Source: Lentisalinibacter salinarum (lineage in GTDB: Bacteria > Pseudomonadota > Gammaproteobacteria > Steroidobacterales > Woeseiaceae). From it: a DNA stretch of 64,000 bases. Shown here piece by piece: positions 58,602 through 64,000 of this stretch. A program made the position numbers and the translations under genes. Position 1 is the first letter of the stretch. Each line of letters starts with the position of its first letter. The stretch spans positions 620,001 to 684,000 of the forward strand of contig NZ_JAPDRH010000002.1 in the NCBI RefSeq assembly GCF_040706555.1, in the 5' to 3' direction. The notes under the pieces were generated by a model. It was not told where the DNA came from. It ran no database searches and saw only the letters and a list, made by a program, of their open reading frames with translations.

Positions 58602-59501
58602 TCAGGACTCCGGCTTCTCGATCGCCGGCCGCGCGCCGCAATCGGGAGCCTTGCCGGCGGCACGCGCGTCGTTATACAGCTTCAGCGCCACCGGGTAGTG
58701 CGCGACCAGCTTGTCGATGCGGTCCTCGCTGGAGGGGTGGGTGGAGAGGAACTCGGGCGGCTCGCCCTTGTTCTTCTCGCGCATGTTCTTCCACAGCTCC
58801 ACGCTCTCCCGGGGGTCGAAGCCGGCGCGGGCCATGTATTCGATGCCGACGATGTCCGCCTCACGCTCCTGCGTGCGGGTGAACGGCAGCGTGATGCCCA
58901 GCTGGGCGGCCATCTGGATGGCCGTGGACGCGCTGCGGTTGGCCATCGGCGTACCGCCCACGATGGCGCCCAGGAAACCCACGGTGTAACCGGTGGCCAG
59001 CGCCCGCGAGGCCCGCTCGTTCGGATGACGCGCCGTCACGTGCGCCACCTCGTGTCCCATGACGGCGCCCAGCTGGTCGTCGTTTTCGGTCACGTCGAGC
59101 AGGCCGGTGAATACCGTGATCTTGCCGCCGGGCAGCACGAACGCGTTCACCTCGGGGCGTTCCACCACCGCCAGTTCCCAGTTCAGCGCCGCCATCTCAC
59201 CCTCGAGCTGGCCGACGATGGCATTGGCCACGCAGGCGACGAAGTCGATGGTGGCCCGGTCGGTGGACAGCGGCATCTCCGCCCTGAGCTGGGTGAACGC
59301 CGCCTCTCCCTGGGCCTGGAGCTCTTCATCGGACTTCAGGATCAGCTGACTGCGACCCGTCGGCGACGTGGCGCAGGCGGTTGCCAGGACGAGGCCGGCG
59401 GCGATCAGGCCGGCGGCGGTCAATCGAAACCATTGGAGTGATTGGAACAATCGGAACAATCGGAACGATTGGAACGATTGGAGCGAACGGGTCTGCTTCA
59501 T
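58602..59501 (-). CDS. M48 family metalloprotease lipoprotein
   Basis: 299 residues. Lipoprotein-like signal ending LATAC (Cys about 41). The protease domain has HEVAHVTARH (HExxH) in VMGHEVAHVTARHPNE, and the distal Glu in EREADIVG. FLSTHPSSEDRI is the C-terminal M48 motif. Similar to periplasmic BepA/LoiP types that act on outer-membrane proteins. Its signal region contains an unusual 9-base repeat giving Ser/Leu-Phe-Gln/Arg triplets. The frame continues upstream to 59666 with no support. The stop lies nine bases before the exonuclease start. Confidence 0.9.
   Translation of the reverse strand: MKQTRSLQSFQSFRLFRLFQSLQWFRLTAAGLIAAGLVLATACATSPTGRSQLILKSDEELQAQGEAAFTQLRAEMPLSTDRATIDFVACVANAIVGQLEGEMAALNWELAVVERPEVNAFVLPGGKITVFTGLLDVTENDDQLGAVMGHEVAHVTARHPNERASRALATGYTVGFLGAIVGGTPMANRSASTAIQMAAQLGITLPFTRTQEREADIVGIEYMARAGFDPRESVELWKNMREKNKGEPPEFLSTHPSSEDRIDKLVAHYPVALKLYNDARAAGKAPDCGARPAIEKPES
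59432..59485 (+). repeat. Six 9-base tandem units in the M48 signal-peptide codons
   Basis: ATTGGAACG-type units (variants ATTGGAGTG, ATTGGAACA, ATCGGAACA, ATCGGAACG, ATTGGAGCG) in one array, with a looser copy just to the left. On the minus strand they code Ser/Leu-Leu/Phe-Gln/Arg triplets ahead of the hydrophobic core. Confidence 0.9.
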
Positions 59502-59629
59502 GGCGGTGCTCGTCGGGTCTCGGTGCTCATTCAGACTGGCGGCGCCCGGCCGAGTTCCGGCCGCGGCGCCCCGGGGGAAGGCTCCGGAGTGCCTCCCGTC
59601 GGATTCTAAACCAGGCCGGCGCCGGGCGC

Positions 59630-60664
59630 TCAACGCAGGTAGCGGCTCTCCTGCAGGCGCCGCCACAGGATGTCGGCGGCGCGCTCGGCGAGGGCGTCCA
59701 TGGAGTGCAGCACCTTTTTCGGCAGCGGCTGCTTGATCTCGTAGGTGACCTTGTAGACGTCCCTGTCCACGACGGCCTTCACCAGCAGCTCGTCGCTGGT
59801 GGCGAGTTCGTCGGCCAGCGACAGCTCGATGGCCTGGGTGCCGTACCAGTGCTCGCCCGTGGCCACCTTCTCCATATCCAGGTCGGACCGATAACGGCCG
59901 ACGGCATCCTGGAACAGCCGGTGCACGTCCTCGAGTTCCTGACGCAGCTTGTCCCGGTCCTCCTCGGTGTTCTTGCCGAACATCGTGACCGTGCGCTTGT
60001 ACTTGCCGGCGGCGATCTGTTCGAACTCCACGCCGTGGTTGTCCAGCATGCGGTTGAAGTTCGGCAGCTGGGCCAGCACGCCGATGGAGCCCAGAATGGC
60101 GAACGGCGCCGCGACGATGCGGTCGGCGATGCAGGCCATGAGATAGCCACCGCTGGCGGCCACCCGGTCCACGGCCACGGTGAGCTTCACGCCGGCCTCG
60201 CGCAGACGCACCAGCTGGGATGCGGCCAGGCCGTGCTCGTGGACCATACCGCCGGCGTTCTCCAGCCGCAGCAGCACCTCGTCGCCTTCCCCGGCGACGG
60301 CGAGCACCGCGCTCACCTCCTCGCGCAGAGCGGCAACGCCCGTCGCCTTGATGTCTCCCTTGAAGTCGACCACGAAGGTGCGCGGGCGGGCCTCATCGCT
60401 CTTCGCGGCGCTTTTGGCCGCCTTCTTGGCCGCCGCCTTCTCGGCCTTGGCGAGCGCCTTCGCGGCCTTGCGGTTGACCACGCTGCGCTTGAGCGTGCCC
60501 GCCAGCTTGCGGTACCGCTCGTTCAGATTCTCGACCTTCAGGCCCTCGCCGCCCGAGACCTTGCGCGAGGCCGCCGCGCCGGCGGCAATGACTACCAGCA
60601 CGGCAGCGACGAAGGTGATCGTTTTGGCCAGAAACAGGCCGTAATTGGCGAAGAAGTCTTCCAT
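59630..60664 (-). CDS. sohB: Inner-membrane serine protease SohB
   Basis: 344 residues, S49 family. N-terminal anchor (FLAKTITFVAAVLVVIAAGAAA), a Lys/Ala-rich linker, and the catalytic domain with the Ser in DRVAASGGYLMACIADRI and the general base Lys in AAGKYKRTVTMFGKN. The size and single domain match E. coli SohB (349). The active site faces the periplasm in the known family. It begins 15 bases after lipA. Confidence 0.94.
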   Translation of the reverse strand: MEDFFANYGLFLAKTITFVAAVLVVIAAGAAASRKVSGGEGLKVENLNERYRKLAGTLKRSVVNRKAAKALAKAEKAAAKKAAKSAAKSDEARPRTFVVDFKGDIKATGVAALREEVSAVLAVAGEGDEVLLRLENAGGMVHEHGLAASQLVRLREAGVKLTVAVDRVAASGGYLMACIADRIVAAPFAILGSIGVLAQLPNFNRMLDNHGVEFEQIAAGKYKRTVTMFGKNTEEDRDKLRQELEDVHRLFQDAVGRYRSDLDMEKVATGEHWYGTQAIELSLADELATSDELLVKAVVDRDVYKVTYEIKQPLPKKVLHSMDALAERAADILWRRLQESRYLR

Positions 60665-60679
60665 CCGGCGGTCCCCGCG

Positions 60680-61738
60680 TCAGGAGGCGGCCGAGGCCGC
60701 CTCGCTCGCCTCTGTGGCTATGCCCACGTTGTTCTGCTCCAGCACCCGCTCGGCCCGGTAGCTCGATCGCACCAGCGGCCCGGCCACGACCTCCAGGAAT
60801 CCCTTCGCCAGGCCGGCTTCCCGGTAGCGGGCGAATTCCTCCGGCGAGACGAAGCGCTCCACCGACAGGTGATTGCGGGTCGGCTGCAGGTACTGCCCGA
60901 GCGTGAGGATGTCCACGTCGATGGCGCGCAGGTCGTCCATCGTCTCGTAGATCTCCTCGTCGGTCTCGCCGAGGCCCAGCATCAGGCTGGTCTTCGTGAG
61001 CACGTCGGGCCGGTAGCGCTTCGCGTGCGCGAGCACGGACAGGGTCTTGTCGTAACCCGCGCGGGGGTCGCGCACGGGATGGGTGAGCCGGCGCACGGTC
61101 TCCACGTTCTGGGCGAAGACTTCCAGCCCGGAATCCACCAGCAGCTCCACCGCCGCGGTGTCGCCGTCGAAGTCAGGCGTGAGGGCCTCCACCGCGGTCT
61201 GCGGCCGGAGTGCCTTGATCTCCCGCACGCACGCCGCGTAGTGGGAGGCGCCTCCGTCGGGCAGGTCGTCCCGGTCCACGGATGTGAGCACCACGTAGTT
61301 GAGATTCATGAGTTCGACCGCGCGGGCGGTGTTGGCGGGCTCCTCGGAGTCCAGCCAGCCCCGCGGGTTGCCCGTATCCACGGCGCAGAAGCGGCACGCG
61401 CGCGTGCACACCGAGCCCATCACCATGATGGTGGCGGTGCCGGCATTCCAGCACTCGCCGATGTTCGGACACATCGATTCCTCGCAGACGGTGCTGAGCC
61501 GGTTGTCGCGCACGGTCTGCTTCACGGCGGAGTACTTCCGGCCGGCGGGCATCTTGGCCCGCAGCCAGCGCGGCTTGCCACCGCGGGTCACGGGCTGCTC
61601 TTCACGGCCGGTCTTGATGCCGTTCTTGATCGCGGTGAAGCCGGCGTCCGTCCGGTATTTCTCGCCGCTGCGGGCGCCGCCGCGGGCGTTGCCCTCGACG
61701 ATGGGAATGCCGCGGAATCCTTCGGTCTTTTCTGTCAT
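60680..61738 (-). CDS. lipA: Lipoyl synthase
   Basis: Radical-SAM enzyme that inserts two sulfurs into octanoyl-lipoyl domains. 352 residues. N-terminal auxiliary cluster CEESMCPNIGEC, radical-SAM motif CTRACRFCAV, then SVDRDDLPDGGASHY and YLQPTRNHLSVERFVSPEEF. VRSSYRAERV ends the conserved core (RSSY auxiliary-cluster Ser). Longer than E. coli LipA (321) mainly by an N-terminal extension. No lipB nearby. Confidence 0.97.
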   Translation of the reverse strand: MTEKTEGFRGIPIVEGNARGGARSGEKYRTDAGFTAIKNGIKTGREEQPVTRGGKPRWLRAKMPAGRKYSAVKQTVRDNRLSTVCEESMCPNIGECWNAGTATIMVMGSVCTRACRFCAVDTGNPRGWLDSEEPANTARAVELMNLNYVVLTSVDRDDLPDGGASHYAACVREIKALRPQTAVEALTPDFDGDTAAVELLVDSGLEVFAQNVETVRRLTHPVRDPRAGYDKTLSVLAHAKRYRPDVLTKTSLMLGLGETDEEIYETMDDLRAIDVDILTLGQYLQPTRNHLSVERFVSPEEFARYREAGLAKGFLEVVAGPLVRSSYRAERVLEQNNVGIATEASEAASAAS

Positions 61739-61850
61739 GGGTCCCTGGCCTTCTGGCCATCCGGAAGCTGACCGGCTATTGTCGCATGCCGCACCGCGGC
61801 ATCAAACTCTGTCGCACTTGTGTCGTCACACGCCTCCCCGGAGCCGCGTC

Positions 61851-62672
61851 ATGCCATTGCAAGGTCACCTGAGAAAAATGCGCACCGAGCACAGTGCGCC
61901 CGTGAGCTACCGGCTGCCGCTGGACGACAGCGAGGAGCCCCTGAACGCCTACCTCGGCCGGGAGATCGCTCTCACCCACACCGGCGCCATCCACTGTATG
62001 GCCTGCGGGCGCAAGACCTCAAAGAGCTTCAATCAGGGCTACTGCTTCCCCTGTGCCCGGGGGCTCGCCCGCTGCGACATCTGCATCGTGCGCCCGGAGC
62101 GCTGCCACTTCCACGAAGGCACCTGCCGCGAGCCGGACTGGGGCGAGGCCAACTGCATGCGCTCCCACGTCGTCTACCTGGCCAACTCCTCCGGGCTGAA
62201 GGTGGGCATCACCCGCGCCTCCCAGGTGCCCACACGCTGGATCGATCAGGGTGCCCGCCAGGCGCTGCCCGTCCTGCGGGTGGCGAGCCGCCGCGTAGCC
62301 GGCCTGGCCGAGGTGGCCATCGGCCGCCACGTCTCCGACAAGACGGACTGGCGCCGCATGCTGAAGGGCGACCCGGAACCGCGCGCTCTCGCGGACAGCC
62401 GGGACGAACTGCTGAAGCTCGCGGAGCAGGAGCTCGATGCCATCGCCGCCGAGTTCGGCGCCGACGCCATCGAGCGGGTCGCGGACGCGGAGGAAGTGGT
62501 GATCGAGTACCCCGTCAGCGAGTACCCGGACAAGGTGCGCGCGCTGAACCTGGACAAGACGCCGGCGGTCACCGGCACCCTGCTCGGGGTCAAGGGGCAG
62601 TACCTCATCCTCGACAGCGGCGTGCTGAACGTACGCAAGTACGCCGGCTACGAGATGGTATTCGAGGCCTGA
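61851..62672 (+). CDS. DUF2797 protein with GIY-YIG-like segment and multiple Cys
   Basis: 273 residues from the ATG at 61851. Two or three zinc-like Cys sets: CMACGRKTSKSFNQGYCFPCARG, CDICIVRPERCHFHEGTC and nearby ANC. Then VVYLANSSGLKVGITRASQVPTRWIDQGAR, which resembles the GIY-YIG start (VVY, KVG, later Arg) of that nuclease fold, though the match is partial. The frame runs back to 61299 antisense to lipA and is not coding there. Function unknown. Confidence 0.82.
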   Translation: MPLQGHLRKMRTEHSAPVSYRLPLDDSEEPLNAYLGREIALTHTGAIHCMACGRKTSKSFNQGYCFPCARGLARCDICIVRPERCHFHEGTCREPDWGEANCMRSHVVYLANSSGLKVGITRASQVPTRWIDQGARQALPVLRVASRRVAGLAEVAIGRHVSDKTDWRRMLKGDPEPRALADSRDELLKLAEQELDAIAAEFGADAIERVADAEEVVIEYPVSEYPDKVRALNLDKTPAVTGTLLGVKGQYLILDSGVLNVRKYAGYEMVFEA

Positions 62673-62687
62673 CCCGGGGCGGCCGGC

Positions 62688-62714
62688 AAAAAAACGCCCG
62701 GCCAAGCCGGGCGT
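62688..62714 (-). terminator. Intrinsic terminator for the minus strand
   Basis: Nine-base perfect stem ACGCCCGGC-CAA-GCCGGGCGT. Read on the minus strand it is followed by seven Ts. It lies 64 bases downstream of the small minus-strand gene. Confidence 0.88.
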
Positions 62715-62777
62715 ATCAACGGGAGGCTCGGAAGCCTGGAGAGAAACGTTCGCGGCTGCGCCGCGTCCTGCCGCTGG

Positions 62778-62984
62778 TTAGTGCACCCTGGCCCAGCGCA
62801 GCAGCTGGACGCAGTCGGCGTCGAGTTCGAAGTTGTGCGCCAGCAGCGCCTCGATGTCCTCGGGCTCCACGTCGGCGCCGGCCGGCCGGCACAGCTCGAC
62901 GATACCGCTGTATTCGTCGGCGTCCCGGCTGCCGCCCTCCCTCAGGACGAACTCCGCGTAGTACTGGGCACAGTGTCTTCCCAT
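62778..62984 (-). CDS. Small hypothetical protein
   Basis: 68 residues from MGRHCAQYYAEFVLREGGSR (ATG at 62984), soluble and acidic. The frame is open to 63272, so longer forms from Met codons upstream are possible, but the N-terminal part looks non-coding. A well-formed terminator follows it on the same strand, the main reason to believe a transcript exists. No strong ribosome site at 62984. No family recognised. Confidence 0.5.
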   Translation of the reverse strand: MGRHCAQYYAEFVLREGGSRDADEYSGIVELCRPAGADVEPEDIEALLAHNFELDADCVQLLRWARVH

Positions 62985-63334
62985 GTGCCCGAGGATAGGC
63001 ACCCGGGCCGCGGCGTTTCTGTGAGCCGCTGCACAGAATCGCCCTTCTTCATCCCCTTCTGCATACCCCAGGGCCGCATAATGGGTCCCGGCGGACAGCA
63101 CCCGCGCCATTGCTCCTGCTCCGTTATCGCCCTGCTCTGTCGCTGCAGATGATTCATGATCCGGCTCCCTCCCGCTGCGCCCGTTTTCGGGCTCCTTACT
63201 GTTACTTGATGCAGCCGGGAGCGGTTTGGTTGCAACGCCCCTCCAGCGACGTAACACTATCGACCCAGTCATCCCTGCAACTCCGCCATGGAAAGGCTCC
63301 GCCGGTGACCGGCCGGAGTCCCGAGGAAATACCG

Positions 63335-64000
63335 ATGCCGCGCTTCGTTACCCGCCCGCTCTCTCTCCTCCTGTGCTTTCTGACCCTGGCCGCCGCGACC
63401 GCCGGCGCGCAGGAACTCCGAGCCGCCCTGTTCGAGGACGCCGACGCCGCGCGCGCGGCCGCGGAGAAACTCCAGGCTTCCCTGTTCTCGCCCCGGCACT
63501 GGGAGCGAGGCGTCAGGGACTACGAGGCCGCGGAGGCCGGCCTCGACCGCGGACGCAGCGTCGACTACATCCGCGGCAAGCTGGCCGACGCCGAGCAGGA
63601 ATTCCGCGAGGCCGCCGAGGCGGCGGAACTCGCCCGTATCACGCTGGCCACGGTGATCGAGACGCGCCAGGATGCGCGCAAGGCCGAGGCTCCCGCGCGC
63701 TCGGCTCCCATCTGGGAAGACGCGGAGGAGAAGTTCGGCGACGCCATCCGCGAACTCGAGAGCGGCGACCTGCAGGACGCGCAGGAGCGGGCCGGCGAGG
63801 CCGAGAGTCTCTACCGGGACGCCGAGCTCTCCGCCATCAAGAGCCGTTACCTGAGCGAGACCCGCCGGCTGCTGGAGGAAGCGGACCGCGCCCGGGTCGA
63901 GCGCTACGCGCCGGTCACGCTCGCGCGCTCCAAGCGCCTGCTGCAGCAGGCCGAGAAGGAGCTGAACGAGAACCGCTACGACACCGACCTGCCCCGCAGC
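63335..64000 (+). CDS. Exported coiled-coil protein, C-terminus beyond the window
   Basis: 222 residues visible. Signal peptide MPRFVTRPLSLLLCFLTLAAATAGAQ with likely cleavage after AGA. The rest is one long Ala/Glu/Arg-rich helical region (LRAALFEDADAARAAAEKLQ; EFREAAEAAELARITL; SRYLSETRRLLEEADRARVERYAPVTLARSKRLLQQAEKELNENRYDTD), with tetratricopeptide-like repeats of about 35-40 residues. This layout is often seen ahead of a C-terminal OmpA domain (DUF4398-like), which cannot be checked here. GAGGA lies eight bases before the ATG. Confidence 0.75.
   Translation, partial: MPRFVTRPLSLLLCFLTLAAATAGAQELRAALFEDADAARAAAEKLQASLFSPRHWERGVRDYEAAEAGLDRGRSVDYIRGKLADAEQEFREAAEAAELARITLATVIETRQDARKAEAPARSAPIWEDAEEKFGDAIRELESGDLQDAQERAGEAESLYRDAELSAIKSRYLSETRRLLEEADRARVERYAPVTLARSKRLLQQAEKELNENRYDTDLPRS

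Noticed and set aside
59432..59485. CRISPR-like array
   Set aside because: Nine-base direct repeats with no spacers, inside a coding region in frame.
59541..59570. GC-rich hairpin downstream of sohB as a terminator
   Set aside because: Stem of about 11 bases with a bulge but no T-run on either strand. Too weak to call.

Overview
This is a high-GC stretch of bacterial chromosome, about 62 protein genes with small gaps. It most likely comes from a gammaproteobacterium outside the enteric group, possibly near the Ectothiorhodospiraceae/Chromatiales. The evidence is gene order: groES-groEL, cutA-dsbD, aroQ-accB-accC-prmA, dusB-fis-purH-purD, and trxA-rho divergent from rhlB. A perfect CIRCE operator sits upstream of groES, as expected where HrcA has been kept. 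The lineage is inferred and no rRNA is present to settle it. I saw no tRNA, rRNA, CRISPR array, transposase or prophage block.

Layout. 1-3,850: DsbA/FrnE-like protein (cut by the left edge), an SDR and groESL. 3,900-7,350: cutA, a DsbD with a doubled N-terminal domain, and a TlpA-like thioredoxin. 7,400-16,800: aroQ-accBC-prmA, a zinc-finger/DUF3426 membrane protein with Glu-Pro/Glu-Thr repeats, dusB-fis and purHD. 16,800-25,000: rho-trxA, rhlB, cysQ, a DUF465 protein, trhO and plsB. 24,900-30,000: otsB, GH15 hydrolase, otsA and glucokinase, which together can make trehalose, plausibly split it, and recapture the glucose. 30,000-34,500: small accessory genes (DUF2059 lipoprotein, macrodomain protein, serine hydrolase, CPBP protease, wrbA). 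34,500-41,400: a chain of minus-strand genes with proline symporter, two overlapping GTPases, an alkyltransferase-like protein and envelope proteins. 41,360-41,820: a non-coding patch filled with REP-like palindromes. 41,800-48,660: fused 5-oxoprolinase, DUF4442 protein, a lone contractile-tail sheath homologue and a PLP-dependent deaminase/desulfhydrase.

48,700-59,500 is the most unusual region. The known ligase-associated DNA repair set (exonuclease, ATP-dependent DNA ligase, Lhr-type helicase, PdeM phosphoesterase) runs, mostly through 4-base stop/start overlaps, into a DUF429 protein, a methyltransferase, a small tail-anchored protein, an L,D-transpeptidase lipoprotein, a 58-residue acidic protein and a SapC-family protein. 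59,600-64,000 holds sohB, lipA, a DUF2797 protein, a small hypothetical and the start of an exported coiled-coil protein cut by the right edge.

The best candidates for something undescribed are the orphan tail sheath (45,918-47,480) and the extension of the repair operon into cell-envelope genes. Smaller leads are the REP pair that supplies both stop codons of two convergent genes, and a 9-base in-frame repeat inside a lipoprotein signal peptide.
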